DNA of 64,000 nt, taken from the NCBI RefSeq assembly GCF_017355205.1, contig NZ_JADIJK010000016.1, positions 48,909 through 112,908 of the forward strand, written 5' to 3'. The notes beneath the pieces are model-generated. The model was not told where the DNA came from, made no database searches, and was given only the letters and a program-made list of their open reading frames with translations. This document shows positions 19,257 to 30,487 of the stretch, piece by piece. Origin of the DNA: Bacillus sp. SD088. GTDB lineage: Bacteria > Bacillota > Bacilli > Bacillales > Bacillaceae_C. The number at the start of each line of letters is the position of its first letter. The first letter of the stretch is position 1. The translations under genes and the position numbers were made by a program.

Positions 19257-20996
19257 GTGAAAAGGCTATCCACCTTTGACACATTTATTAGATTACTAAA
19301 AATGGGAAAACGTTATTGGCTGTGGTACACCTTTCTTTGTCTACTAACCTTTTTACTGTCTCTTATCGGTGTGGCGACAGCAGAAATGCTAAGGAGATTA
19401 GCAAATGCGGCTGTCGATCAAAATATGGCATTACTAATGAATACACTAATAATGGCGGTCGGCATATTAATTGTTCAGTTCATGGGTGGATTGTCAAAGA
19501 AAATATTGTCCGAAAGGTTAACGTATCGCTCTACTCTTGATATGCAGTCAATTGTGTTAAAAAAAGTTTTAAGGGCAAAAACGGTTGAACTGGATGAATA
19601 TCATTCTGGTGATGTGCTGAACAGAATCGATGATTCAATCCGGCATGCGCAAAACGGTGTAAATGAGAAAGCGCAGCAAGTGATTGAAAACGTCTTGCAG
19701 ATTGTTTTTCTATTAACTTATCTTTCTTTTATTAACTTATCCTTAACCCTAGGCGCCTTGCTGATCGCTATTATCCTGCCGATCATTATTAATTTCACAT
19801 CCAAGCCATTGAGAAAACTTTATAAAACAAGGCAAATTGCTCAAGCGGAAAAAGAGTCCTTCGTTCAAGAGGTGATTCAGGGTGGGGAAGTTGTGAGGAG
19901 CTATTCGCTTGTGGGAAAAATGAAACATATTTTAGAACAGAAATACAATCGCTATTTACACGATCATTTTAAAGTCCAACGTTATGAAGTCATTTTATTT
20001 CGCAGTCACACCTTCATCTGGTTGTTCGGAGTTTTATTTGTTTTTGGTTTTGGTGGTTATTTAGTCACACAAAATCAATTGGAAGTGGGGGCAGTCGTAG
20101 CTTTTGCTGTTTCTTTTGAAAGGTTTGCTTTTCCACTTTCAGGCTTATCAGGTATATGGGCACAATTCCAACATGCCTTGGCGCATGGTAGCCGCATTTT
20201 TGAGTTATTAGATCTCTCGGAAGAGGATAAAGAAGAAAAAGACTATGAACCAATAACTATAGGGGATATAACCTTTAAGACGGTTTCTTTTTCTTATCGC
20301 ACACATAAGAATGCACTTAAACAGGTAACGCTAACTTTACAAAAGGGGACAACTACTGCACTGATTGGTCCAAGTGGAAGTGGAAAAAGTACCGTTGCCA
20401 ATTTATTGTTAGGCTTATATGAACCGAGCAGTGGCAAAATTTTGATCGGAGGTAGGCCCCTTCATAAAATCCATGTTTCTGAGTGGAGAAGCAAAATTGC
20501 TTATATTCCGCAGGACCCTGTATTGTTTACAGGAACTATTTTCGAGAATATAGCAATGGGGAAAGAGAAAGCGACGCTTGATGAGGTAGTTGCTGCCGCT
20601 AAATCAGCACAGATTCATGATTTTATTCAAAACAATGAGCAACAATATAATAGTGTGATCGGCGAGAATGGTGTGCAACTTTCAGGTGGAGAAAAGCAGA
20701 GAATTGCTATAGCTCGAGCATTTCTAGCCACTCCGGAAATAGTCATTCTTGATGAACCAACCTCTGCATTGGATACGGAAAATGAATCATTGATCGTAAA
20801 AGCATTTGAAAATTTGTTTTATGGAAGAACAGTTCTCATTATTACACATCGCTTGGCAACCATTCAAAATGTTGATCAAATCATCCTAATAGAAAAGGGA
20901 GAGATTGTCGAGTCAGGTAGCCGGATAGAATTGATTCAAAGGAAAGGGAAATTCTCTGAAATGTATGATAGTAGTCAAGGGGAGATTGTATTATGA
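19257..20996 (+). CDS. ABC exporter subunit (pair 2, first), multidrug/lipid-type
   Basis: A 579 aa half-transporter of the common MsbA/LmrA-like architecture. Membrane segments occupy about residues 20-300 (for example WYTFLCLLTFLLSLIGVATA). The ATPase has Walker A GPSGSGKST, signature LSGGEKQRIAIARAF, Walker B VILDEPTSALD and switch ITHRLAT. Start GTG 19257 follows AAAGGAAGTGA. The 83-bp gap from the upstream pair contains no terminator that I can see, so read-through is possible. The stop overlaps the next gene, making a second likely heterodimer. Motifs are those of canonical exporters, so this pair is a different branch from the first pair. Confidence 0.85.
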   Translation: MKRLSTFDTFIRLLKMGKRYWLWYTFLCLLTFLLSLIGVATAEMLRRLANAAVDQNMALLMNTLIMAVGILIVQFMGGLSKKILSERLTYRSTLDMQSIVLKKVLRAKTVELDEYHSGDVLNRIDDSIRHAQNGVNEKAQQVIENVLQIVFLLTYLSFINLSLTLGALLIAIILPIIINFTSKPLRKLYKTRQIAQAEKESFVQEVIQGGEVVRSYSLVGKMKHILEQKYNRYLHDHFKVQRYEVILFRSHTFIWLFGVLFVFGFGGYLVTQNQLEVGAVVAFAVSFERFAFPLSGLSGIWAQFQHALAHGSRIFELLDLSEEDKEEKDYEPITIGDITFKTVSFSYRTHKNALKQVTLTLQKGTTTALIGPSGSGKSTVANLLLGLYEPSSGKILIGGRPLHKIHVSEWRSKIAYIPQDPVLFTGTIFENIAMGKEKATLDEVVAAAKSAQIHDFIQNNEQQYNSVIGENGVQLSGGEKQRIAIARAFLATPEIVILDEPTSALDTENESLIVKAFENLFYGRTVLIITHRLATIQNVDQIILIEKGEIVESGSRIELIQRKGKFSEMYDSSQGEIVL

Positions 20997-22741
20997 TTCA
21001 AAAATTAAGTCTATGGACACTAACGAGACATATGATGACATATACTAAATCGTATCTTTTTATATTTGTGCTAGCGATTTTATTAATGGGGATTGATATT
21101 CTATTTAGTGTTGGGAGTACTTGGATTCAGGAAATTTTTATTGATACCATTGATCAAGGTTCTCTTGAAAAACTATTATTTTTTGTCCGATTCGGTTTAG
21201 CAGTCGGAATCGGTTGTTTGTTGATGATGGTTATTCAATTTATTTTAAAAAACATGTCAATTGCGTACATTTCTCGAGACTTTTCTTTAGACTTTTTTGA
21301 AGAGTGTAATAAGATTCCACTGTTAAAAGCAAATCGATTTTCATCAGGTGATTTAGTGAATCGGATTAATAAGGATGCCCCTGCGGCAAGTGATATCATC
21401 CATTATCTTATCTTTAATATCGTGTTTCATATACTAACAACTGCTGTCGTATTTATTTATTTGGTAAGAATTGATTGGCTCGTAGCGTTGCTAGCCTTAA
21501 TAGGAGGGCCTATCTCATTTTTTATTGGCAAATTTTTTGATAAGAAAATAAGAGCGATTACAGTTGATGTTCAAAGAAAGGACGCTGATGTTCGCAATCT
21601 ACTACAAGAAATTGTTCAGGAACTAAAAGTTGTGAAATCCTTACGTGTTGAGAAATCAATGGAAGATAAATATCATTTGCAAAGAGAACAACAAAATAAA
21701 TTATTTTTAAAGCGAGCGCTGCTTACTGCAGGCAGGGAGCAAAGTAGTGAGTTGTCCTTTCATACCATAGCCTATGCCTCTGCATTTTTAATTGCTGCAA
21801 CAGCTATTCGGGGAGAGCTTACCCCTGGAGAAGTATTGGCCTTCTTGTTTTTAACGATGCGATTAATGGGTCCCTTTCTCGGAATTTCACAGATGTGGGG
21901 AGAGCTTCAAAAGTCGTTAGGAGCGGGGGATCGAGTTTTTAAGATTGGTCATTTACTTCATCGGCATGAGGAGAAGGATACGGAATCGCAGCCTATGAGA
22001 CAGACACCCGCTGCTTCCGCACAAGCTTTGCAAATTGCCAATGGGATATTCTCCTATCAGGAAAATAAACCACTTTTTCAGCAGTTGAACCTGACGATCG
22101 ATGCGGGCAGCTCAGTAGCCGTTGTGGGACCTAGTGGATCCGGGAAATCGACTTTGGCCAAATTATGCTCTGGTCTATATGAGTTGGACAGTGGTTCTAT
22201 AAACATTTTTGGCCAATCATTCGATGAAAACAGTGAAAAGATAAAAGAAAAAATTGCCTATGTTTCTCAATCATCATATCTCTTCTCAGGAACGATTCGA
22301 GAAAATATTGAATTAGGAAATAAAGATCAAGTAACGATGGAGGAAGTAATGGAGGCAGCTCAACTTGCCAACGCTCACCAATTTATTGAAGGATTTCATC
22401 AACAATATGAGACTGCTATAAAGGAAAGAGGGTCTTCCCTGTCTGGTGGACAAAGGCAAAGAATTGCTTTAGCAAGGGCTTTTATCCGCCATGCTCCGCT
22501 TGTTATTTTGGATGAGGTCACTTCAGCTTTGGATCAGGAATCTGAAAGACTTGTTTCCAAATCGATTGCGGAATTGATAGAAAGTGGGACCACCGTTCTA
22601 TTTGTTACACATAATTTGTCGTTAGCACAGCAAGCAGACCGAATACTGGTGGTAGACAACGGAAAAATTGTTGAAGATGGAAAACATGAGAGTCTGCTTG
22701 ATTTAAAAAGGCTTTATAATAAGCTGTATCATCAAAACTAG
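20993..22741 (+). CDS. ABC exporter subunit (pair 2, second)
   Basis: A 582 aa half-transporter starting at ATG 20993, overlapping its partner by 4 bp. Membrane part to about residue 310 (for example YLFIFVLAILLMGIDILF). ATPase motifs are Walker A GPSGSGKST, signature LSGGQRQRIALARAF, Walker B VILDEVTSALD and switch VTHNLSL. The Walker B keeps Asp-Glu, but DEVTSALD replaces the usual DEPTSALD and the switch has Asn for the usual Arg, common variants. It ends the gene cluster; a dispersed repeat and a tiny hydrophobic ORF follow before the pyr promoter. Confidence 0.85.
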   Translation: MIQKLSLWTLTRHMMTYTKSYLFIFVLAILLMGIDILFSVGSTWIQEIFIDTIDQGSLEKLLFFVRFGLAVGIGCLLMMVIQFILKNMSIAYISRDFSLDFFEECNKIPLLKANRFSSGDLVNRINKDAPAASDIIHYLIFNIVFHILTTAVVFIYLVRIDWLVALLALIGGPISFFIGKFFDKKIRAITVDVQRKDADVRNLLQEIVQELKVVKSLRVEKSMEDKYHLQREQQNKLFLKRALLTAGREQSSELSFHTIAYASAFLIAATAIRGELTPGEVLAFLFLTMRLMGPFLGISQMWGELQKSLGAGDRVFKIGHLLHRHEEKDTESQPMRQTPAASAQALQIANGIFSYQENKPLFQQLNLTIDAGSSVAVVGPSGSGKSTLAKLCSGLYELDSGSINIFGQSFDENSEKIKEKIAYVSQSSYLFSGTIRENIELGNKDQVTMEEVMEAAQLANAHQFIEGFHQQYETAIKERGSSLSGGQRQRIALARAFIRHAPLVILDEVTSALDQESERLVSKSIAELIESGTTVLFVTHNLSLAQQADRILVVDNGKIVEDGKHESLLDLKRLYNKLYHQN

Positions 22742-22794
22742 AGCTTATGAATTTATTTTCAAATTGAATTGTCAAAAGATAAACTAGTTGATGA

Positions 22795-22895
22795 TAGTGG
22801 AAGGCGACGACTCCTGGGGGATTAGCGTGACAAGTGAGATCTCCTAGGAGCGTATGAGCTGCCCCCCGGAATGCGTCCGCCTGAACGGTTATAGG
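22795..22895. repeat. dispersed intergenic repeat of the GGAAGGCGACGACTCCTG type
   Basis: From GTGGAAGGCGACGACTCC to CGTCCGCCTGAACGG. The ends are partly complementary (GGCGACGACTCC... and ...GCGTCCGCC) and the inside has CTCCTGGGGGA near TCTCCTAGGAG. I recall this as a widespread Bacillus intergenic repeat. GC content is clearly above the flanks. No second copy occurs in this window. Confidence 0.6.
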
Positions 22896-22963
22896 CTCTT
22901 GCATTGTGTTTTATAGACTGTATTACATTTATTTTGACGGTATGTTTTTTACAAAAAGGAATT

Positions 22964-23029
22964 ATGAAAGTGATTCAATTGATGATAATTGTCATCATCA
23001 CAGTTTTGCTTCGAGGAGAAAATAAATAA
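22964..23029 (+). CDS. possible small hydrophobic peptide (21 aa)
   Basis: A short frame starting ATG 22964 with AAAAAGGA 5 bases upstream. The product begins MKVIQLM, continues with a run of Ile, Val, Leu and Thr (residues 6-16) and ends RGENK. It looks like a single short membrane peptide with a positively charged tail. It lies after the exporter cluster and before the pyr promoter. It might be an exporter substrate, a small regulator or chance; nothing in the sequence decides. Confidence 0.25.
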   Translation: MKVIQLMIIVIITVLLRGENK

Positions 23030-23141
23030 TTGGAGTGTTACACCTGATGTATTGGGATTCATTCATCCATGATAAAAGAAATAGATGGGACTCTCAAGCT
23101 TATTTCCGATGTATTACGAGAATTTTCTTAATGAAAAATCA

Positions 23142-23170
23142 TTGACAATCGTCAATGGAATGTATATAGT
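23142..23170 (+). promoter_or_regulatory. sigma-A promoter of the pyr operon
   Basis: TTGACA at 23142-23147 and TATAGT at 23165-23170 with a 17-base spacer, directly upstream of the first PyrR attenuator. Confidence 0.85.
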
Positions 23171-23189
23171 ATGGATAGTTACATATAAA

Positions 23190-23306
23190 CCTTTAATGTA
23201 GTCCTGTGAGGCTATGAAGGATACAAACCACTGCTTGTGTCAACATGACATAAGTCATTCATTTTGGGATTCGTATACCCTCATACCTTAAGGTGTGAGG
23301 GTTTTT
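23190..23306 (+). promoter_or_regulatory. PyrR-dependent attenuator 1, before pyrR
   Basis: The anti-antiterminator stem (CCTT 23190-23193 with AAGG 23217-23220) carries the PyrR-binding loop AGTCCTGTGAGGCT at 23200-23213, close to the usual AGTCCAGAGAGGCT. The terminator is CCCTCATACCTT / AAGGTGTGAGGG at 23278-23301, followed by TTTTT. UMP-bound PyrR stabilises the first stem and so favours termination. Confidence 0.9.
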
Positions 23307-23327
23307 CATTTCTTCAAAGAGGGGTGA

Positions 23328-23870
<543 letters not shown>

Positions 23871-23878
23871 ATAGGAAT

Positions 23879-23990
23879 CCCTTTTAAAAGACAGTCCAGA
23901 GAGACTGACAAAGGGAGGTTAAAACAGGAGCGATTTCTGCCTGCTTCTTTTTGTACCCTCTTTGTCTGGATTTGGACAGAGAGATTTTTT
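23879..23990 (+). promoter_or_regulatory. PyrR-dependent attenuator 2, between pyrR and pyrB
   Basis: The anti-antiterminator stem CCCTTT (23879-23884) / AAAGGG (23910-23915) holds CAGTCCAGAGAGACTG, a near-consensus PyrR site. The terminator stem is CTCTTTGTC / GACAGAGAG at 23958-23983, followed by ATTTTTT. Conserved in function with the pyrP-pyrB attenuator of B. subtilis. Confidence 0.9.
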
Positions 23991-24016
23991 ATGGGGAAAA
24001 TGAGGAGGCAACGGGA

Positions 24017-24892
24017 ATGAAGCATTTGCTTACTATGAATGATTTAACGACGAGCGAGATATTGGAAATTTTACATATTGCCGATTCATTTGCAAAGGGC
24101 GACAGTTGGTCTCCAGCACAAAAGACATATGCGGCCAATTTATTTTTTGAACCAAGTACGAGAACGAAAACAAGCTTTGAAATGGCAGAACGAAAGATTG
24201 GGCTCGATGTGATCCCTTTTGATGGAGGATACTGCAGTACAACGAAAGGCGAGAGTTTATATGACACAGTTCGCACTATAGAATCGATAGGGATCTCCAT
24301 TGCTGTGATCCGCCATGAACAAGAAGCCTATTATAATGATTTAAAAGACAGAGTGGGTCTTCATCTTGTGAATGGAGGAGATGGTTGTGGACAGCATCCT
24401 ACACAATGTTTACTAGATCTGCTAACCATTCAACAAGAATTTGGTTCCTTTCAAGGTTTAAAGGTGGCAATCATTGGGGATTTAAACCATAGTCGTGTAG
24501 CCAAATCAAATGTAAAAGCCTTATCTGAACTGGGAGCAGAAGTTGTTTTCTCTGGGCCTGATGAATGGTTTTTGGATAAGGGAACACCTAACTACAATAT
24601 AGACGAAATTATTGAATCAGTTGATGTGGTCATGCTCCTTCGAATTCAACATGAGCGCCATTTAAGCTTATCAGCGATCACAGCTGAACAATATCACACG
24701 CAACATGGCTTGACAGTGGAACGTGAAAAAAGAATGAAAAATGGGAGCATTATTATGCACCCTGCACCAGTGAATCGTCAGGTAGAGATAGCTGATGCTT
24801 TAGTAGAGTGTGAGCGTTCAAGAATTTTCAAACAAATGGAAAATGGTGTTTATGTCAGAATGGCTGTTTTAAGAAAATTACTAGAATCCTAG
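24017..24892 (+). CDS. pyrB: aspartate carbamoyltransferase catalytic chain
   Basis: Condenses carbamoyl phosphate and aspartate to N-carbamoyl-aspartate, the first committed step of pyrimidine synthesis. The 291 aa protein has the carbamoyl-phosphate motif [15 protein letters not shown] (about residue 46), the loop [26 protein letters not shown] and the aspartate-domain LLRIQHERH, then [16 protein letters not shown] 24017 is chosen for the family N-terminus ([11 protein letters not shown]) and for GAGGAGG 8 bases upstream; the reading frame stays open further back into the attenuator. No regulatory chain is expected in Bacillaceae. Its carbamoyl phosphate source, PyrAA-PyrAB, is encoded downstream and PyrAA looks impaired. 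Confidence 0.96.
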   Translation: MKHLLTMNDLTTSEILEILHIADSFAKGDSWSPAQKTYAANLFFEPSTRTKTSFEMAERKIGLDVIPFDGGYCSTTKGESLYDTVRTIESIGISIAVIRHEQEAYYNDLKDRVGLHLVNGGDGCGQHPTQCLLDLLTIQQEFGSFQGLKVAIIGDLNHSRVAKSNVKALSELGAEVVFSGPDEWFLDKGTPNYNIDEIIESVDVVMLLRIQHERHLSLSAITAEQYHTQHGLTVEREKRMKNGSIIMHPAPVNRQVEIADALVECERSRIFKQMENGVYVRMAVLRKLLES

Positions 24893-24905
24893 GAGGAGAT
24901 TTTTT

Positions 24906-26183
24906 ATGAATTGGTTAATTAAGAACACGAGTTTACCAACTAATACTCTAGAAAAAGTAGATGTAAGAGTCACTGATGGAAAAATAAAAGAAATTGGAAA
25001 AGATCTTTCGAATCATGGTGAAAAGGAATGGAATGCAAACGGATTGTTGCTTAGCCCTGGATTGGTTGATGTACATATTCATTTACGCGAACCAGGTGGT
25101 GAGGCGAAAGAGACAATAGAAACGGGTACACTTGCTGCAGCAAAGGGTGGTTTTACAACTGTTGCCGCTATGCCAAATACGAATCCGGTCCCTGACTCGG
25201 CTGAACAAATGAATTGGCTTGTAAACGAGTGTAAAGAACGCGGGCATGTTCAAGTTTTACCATATGCTGCGATCACGGTGGGACAAAAGGGAGAAGAGCT
25301 TGTAGACTTTGAAGCACTAAAGCAAGCTGGTGCGTTTGCTTTCACTGATGACGGTGTCGGCGTGCAAGAGGCAGCTATGATGTATGAAGCGATGAAACAG
25401 GCCGCACAGCTTGATATGGCTATCGTGGCTCATTGTGAAGACAACTCACTTATTTATGGTGGAGCTGTTCATGAAGGGAAATTTTCCCAGCAAGCAGGTA
25501 TCCCAGGTATCCCATCGATTTGTGAATCTGTACAAATTGCTAGAGATGTATTGTTAGCGGAAGCAGCGAATTGCCATTATCATGTTTGTCATATCAGTAC
25601 AAAAGAATCGGTTAGGACTGTCAGAGATGCTAAACGAGCGGGCATTCATGTAACAGCAGAAGTGTCGCCACATCATTTATTGCTTTGTGAAGAGGATATT
25701 CCTGGAGAAGATACAAATTTCAAAATGAATCCACCTTTAAGAAGTAAAGAAGATCGAGAGGCACTGATTGAAGGTTTACTGGATGGGACGATTGATTTTA
25801 TTGCGACCGACCACGCCCCACATACAGCTGAGGATAAGGCGAAAGGGATGCGCCAATCCCCATTTGGAATCGTGGGCTTAGAAACAGCTTTCCCGCTTCT
25901 TTACACACATTTTGTCAAAAAAGGGATTTTCCAATTGGAACAACTTTTGGATTGGTTAACGATTAAGCCAGCTCAAACGTTTCACCTTGATAAGGGAAAC
26001 ATCAATCTTGGAGTATCCGCAGATTTTACATTGATTGACTTAGATCAAGAAAAAACAATCGACCCTCATGAGTTTGTTTCTAAAGGGAAAAATACACCAT
26101 TCGCGGGATGGAAATGTCAAGGATGGCCTGTCGCTACCTTTGTTAATGGAGAATTGAAATGGTCTGAAGGAGAGGAAGCTTAA
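24906..26183 (+). CDS. pyrC: dihydroorotase
   Basis: Zinc enzyme that cyclises carbamoyl-aspartate to dihydroorotate. The 425 aa protein is the class I form. Metal-site landmarks are [11 protein letters not shown] (about 57-67), FTDDGVGV (Asp near residue 151), [20 protein letters not shown] and IATDHAPHT (Asp and His near 304). ATG 24906 follows CTAGGAGGAG. The stop overlaps the pyrAA start (TAATG). Position in the operon is the conventional one. Confidence 0.96.
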   Translation: MNWLIKNTSLPTNTLEKVDVRVTDGKIKEIGKDLSNHGEKEWNANGLLLSPGLVDVHIHLREPGGEAKETIETGTLAAAKGGFTTVAAMPNTNPVPDSAEQMNWLVNECKERGHVQVLPYAAITVGQKGEELVDFEALKQAGAFAFTDDGVGVQEAAMMYEAMKQAAQLDMAIVAHCEDNSLIYGGAVHEGKFSQQAGIPGIPSICESVQIARDVLLAEAANCHYHVCHISTKESVRTVRDAKRAGIHVTAEVSPHHLLLCEEDIPGEDTNFKMNPPLRSKEDREALIEGLLDGTIDFIATDHAPHTAEDKAKGMRQSPFGIVGLETAFPLLYTHFVKKGIFQLEQLLDWLTIKPAQTFHLDKGNINLGVSADFTLIDLDQEKTIDPHEFVSKGKNTPFAGWKCQGWPVATFVNGELKWSEGEEA

Positions 26184-27283
26184 TGAAAAGGAAACTTGTA
26201 TTAGAAGATGGTACTGTATTTGTAGGAGACGCCATTGGAAGTGAAAAAGAAGTCACTGGGGAAGTTGTGTTTAATAGTAGTATGAGCGGCTATCAGGAAA
26301 TCATTTCTGATCCTTCTAATTACGGTCAAATCTTGACCTTTAGCTATCCACTCATTGGAAACTATGGAATTAACCGTGACGATTTTGAAAGTATTCAACC
26401 AATGATCAAAGGAATGGTTGTGAAAGAGGCATGTGATTTCCCATCGAATTGGCGTTCCAACATGTCAATTGGAGAATTTCTAAAGCTCAAGGAAATTCCA
26501 GGTATTACGGGTGTAGACACAAGAAAGCTAACACGATTAATTAGAGAAAAAGGAACGATGAAAGGCATTTTTTGTCATATCGATGAAAAAACAGAAGATG
26601 TACTGATTCGAATACGGGCCACAACCTATCCTTCAAATGAAGTGAAGCATGTTTCTAGAACGAAACCTTTTCCAAGTCCAGGTCGCGGGAAAAATGTCGT
26701 TGTAGTGGATTTTGGATTAAAGCATAGTATTTTACGAGAATTAACAGAACGTGGATGTGATATTACCGTCGTTCCTTATGACACATCAGCCGAAGAGATC
26801 CTTGCTTACAGACCAGATGGAATTCTCCTTTCAAATGGACCAGGCAATCCGGAGAATATCCTCCAAGTTTGTGAAATGATCCAGATTGTGCAAAAACAGA
26901 TTCCTCTATTCGGAATTGGGTTAGGCCATCAATTATTTGCACTAGCCAATGGCTGTCAAATCGAGAAAATGACATTTGGCCATAGAGGATCAAGTTATCC
27001 AGTAAAAGACCTCACTACTGGAAAGGTAATTTTTACCTCTCAGAATCATGGATACGAAGTAGTAGGAGCATCCGTTGATTCAAGTAAGCTTAGCGTAACC
27101 CATCAAGCTCTCAATGGGCATTCAATCGAAGGATTGAAACATACAAAATGGCCAGCCTTTTCTATTCAATTCCAGCCGGAAGCAGCCCCAGGTTCCGAAG
27201 ATGGAAAAGTAGTATTGGATCAATTTACGAAGCTGATGAATGTAAAGGATCATCAAGAAAAAGGAGCGACACAACATGCCTAA
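26183..27283 (+). CDS. pyrAA: carbamoyl-phosphate synthase small subunit, glutaminase triad degenerate
   Basis: Small (amidotransferase) subunit of the pyrimidine-operon CPSase, 366 aa. The N-terminal domain is normal ([51 protein letters not shown]). The class I glutaminase domain spans about residues 172-355. Family members carry the nucleophile in GICLGHQ; here the codons 26912-26929 read I-G-L-G-H-Q, so Cys is Gly. The catalytic His, in YHPEAS-type motifs, is Gln here (FQPEAA, about 27170-27187). The Glu is kept, as is SQNHGY. Both changes remove chemistry needed for glutamine hydrolysis, so the subunit may be structural, with PyrAB using free ammonia. This is inference from family knowledge; no frameshift or stop is present. 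Confidence 0.9.
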   Translation: MKRKLVLEDGTVFVGDAIGSEKEVTGEVVFNSSMSGYQEIISDPSNYGQILTFSYPLIGNYGINRDDFESIQPMIKGMVVKEACDFPSNWRSNMSIGEFLKLKEIPGITGVDTRKLTRLIREKGTMKGIFCHIDEKTEDVLIRIRATTYPSNEVKHVSRTKPFPSPGRGKNVVVVDFGLKHSILRELTERGCDITVVPYDTSAEEILAYRPDGILLSNGPGNPENILQVCEMIQIVQKQIPLFGIGLGHQLFALANGCQIEKMTFGHRGSSYPVKDLTTGKVIFTSQNHGYEVVGASVDSSKLSVTHQALNGHSIEGLKHTKWPAFSIQFQPEAAPGSEDGKVVLDQFTKLMNVKDHQEKGATQHA

Positions 27284-30200
27284 AAGAACGGATATTAAAA
27301 GTATACTTGTAATTGGATCTGGTCCTATCGTCATTGGCCAAGCAGCAGAATTTGATTATGCGGGTACCCAAGCCTGTCTAGCTTTAAAAGAAGAGGGGTA
27401 TCGAGTAATATTAATTAACTCTAATCCTGCTACGATTATGACAGATACAGAAATCGCGGATGCTGTCTATATTGAACCATTGACATTAGAATTTGTAGCA
27501 AGAATCATTCGCAAAGAAAGACCTGATGCGATTTTACCAACTTTGGGTGGTCAAACTGGTTTGAATATGGCCATGCAGCTGTCACAAGCCGGGATTTTAG
27601 AAGAATGCAAGGTTGAAATTCTCGGAACAAAGCTATCAGCGATTGAGCAGGCAGAAGATCGTGACCAATTTCGTACTTTGATGAATCAGCTGAATGAGCC
27701 TGTACCAGATAGTGATATTATTCATACAATTGATGAAGCCATTTCTTTTGCTGAAAATATTGGCTATCCAATTATCGTAAGACCTGCTTATACATTAGGA
27801 GGAACAGGTGGAGGAATTTGTGAGAATCTAGAGCAATTAAAGGAAATTGTAGCAAGTGGATTGAAACATAGTCCAGTTCATCAGTGTCTTGTGGAAAAAA
27901 GTATTGCCGGATTCAAAGAAATTGAATTTGAAGTAATGAGAGATGCGAATGATAATGCGATCGTGATCTGTCATATGGAAAATTTCGATCCTGTTGGAAT
28001 CCATACAGGTGACTCCATTGTCGTCGCACCATGTCAAACACTGAGTGATCGTGAACTGCAAATCATGCGCAATGCCTCACTAAAACTGATACGTGCTCTA
28101 GGCATTGAAGGCGGATGTAATGTCCAACTTGCTCTTGATCCGGAGAGTTTTCAGTACTACTGTATTGAGGTCAATCCAAGGGTGAGTCGCTCATCTGCGC
28201 TTGCATCCAAAGCGACTGGCTTCCCAATCGCTAAACTAGCTGCCAAGATTGCGGCAGGCTACACATTGGATGAAATCATGAATCCTGTTACTGGTAAAAC
28301 ATATGCTTGCTTTGAACCAACAATCGATTATATTGTCACAAAAATACCGAGATGGCCATTTGATAAGTTTGAATCTGCGAATAGACGTCTGGGAACACAG
28401 ATGAAAGCAACAGGTGAAGTGATGGCTATTGGCAGAACCTTTGAGGAATCCCTCTTAAAAGCGGTACGTTCATTGGAAAGCGGGATTTCCCATCTTGAAC
28501 TTCCCGGAAGTTCACAGATTGAATATGCGGTGCTCCAAAAACAGATTGAAAGAGCAACAGATGAACGATTATTCTTCATTGGAGAGGCTTTAAGACAGGG
28601 GATCTCGATTGAGAAAATTCATGAATGGAGTCAAATCGACCTTTACTTTTTGTATAAGCTAGAAAAAATCATCAAGCTTGAACAACAATTACGAGATTAT
28701 CCCAAGGATACCGAATGGGGAAGAAAAGCAAAGGAATTGGGTTTTAGTGATCAGACGATCGCCAAGCTGTGGAACATCACAGAGAAGGATATATATGCAT
28801 GGAGAAAAGAAGAAGGCATTATGCCTGTTTATAAAAAGGTCGATACTTGTGCAGGTGAATTTGAAGCCGAAACACCTTATTTTTACGGAACTTACGAGCT
28901 AGAGAATGAATCAACTCAGAGCGATAAGAAGAGCGTTGTCGTACTAGGATCAGGACCAATTAGGATTGGCCAAGGGGTTGAGTTTGATTATGCAACCGTC
29001 CATAGTGTTTGGGCGATTCAGGAAGCAGGCTACGAAGCGATTATCATTAATAATAACCCTGAAACGGTCTCAACAGATTTCAGTATTTCGGATAAGCTTT
29101 ATTTTGAACCATTGACAATCGAAGATGTGATGCATGTCATTGACCTTGAGCAGCCAGAGGGAGTTGTGGTCCAATTTGGAGGACAAACAGCGATTAATTT
29201 GGCTGATGAGTTAGAAAGTCGGGGCGTGCAAATTTTGGGGACTTCTCTAGAAAGTCTAGATCGGGCTGAAAATCGTGATAAATTTGAGCAAGCATTAGAA
29301 AATTTACGAATTCCACAACCAAAAGGGAAAACTGCATTCTCTGTGGAAGAAGCGGTGAAGATTGCCACGGAAATTGGCTATCCAGTTCTTGTTCGTCCAT
29401 CCTATGTTTTAGGTGGAAGAGCGATGGAGATTGTCTATGAAGAAAAAGAATTGTTGCACTATATGGAAAATGCGGTGAAGATTAATCCAGAGCATCCTGT
29501 TTTAGTGGATCGTTATTTAATAGGAAAGGAAATTGAAGTCGATGCGATTTCCGATGGAGAGAATGTCCTAATCCCAGGTATCATGGAGCATATTGAGCGA
29601 GCGGGTGTTCACTCTGGTGATTCGATTGCTGTTTATCCACCGCAAAACATTAGCGCTGAAATGAAGGAGAAAATTGTCGATTATACTAAGCGTTTAGCAC
29701 AAGGCCTTGAAATTGTCGGTCTGTTAAACATCCAATATGTTATTTCGCAAAATGAATTGTATGTGATCGAAGTTAATCCGCGTTCAAGCCGGACCGTTCC
29801 TTTCCTGAGCAAAATCACCGGCGTACCAATGGCTAATGTAGCAACGAAGGTGATCTTAGGAAAATCGTTACCTGAATTAGGCTATGCCACTGGTATCATT
29901 CCAGAACAAGAAGGGGTATATGTGAAAGTGCCTGTCTTCTCGTTTGCAAAACTAAGAAGAGTGGACATTACATTAGGACCTGAAATGAAATCAACTGGGG
30001 AAGTAATGGGGAAAGATAGAACGATGGAAAAAGCCTTGTACAAAGGACTAGTTGCATCTGGAATGGAAATTAAAACGTATGGGACAGTCTTAATTACAGT
30101 GGCTGATAAAGATAAAGAAGAAGCTCGTCGATTGGCACAAAGATTCTCAGCCATTGGCTATCGTATTCTTGCTACAAGTGGGACAGCAAAGGTAATTGCC

Positions 30201-30487
30201 AACGAAGGCATTCCTGTTGAAGTAGTTGGGAAAATTGGCTCCGAGGGACTTACTTTGATTGATGTGATCCGCCAAGGGAAGGCACAAATTGTTATCAATA
30301 CGTTAACAAAAGGAAAGCAACCTGAACGAGATGGATTTAGAATTAGAAGAGAGTCTGTAGAAAATGAGATTGCTTGCTTAACATCACTTGATACGGCTGA
30401 AGCGATTTTGGGGGTATTGGAATCGATGGTTTTCTCCTCTGAGCCAATGGTAGGAGGAGTGGCTAAAAGAAAAGAGGCGATGCAACT

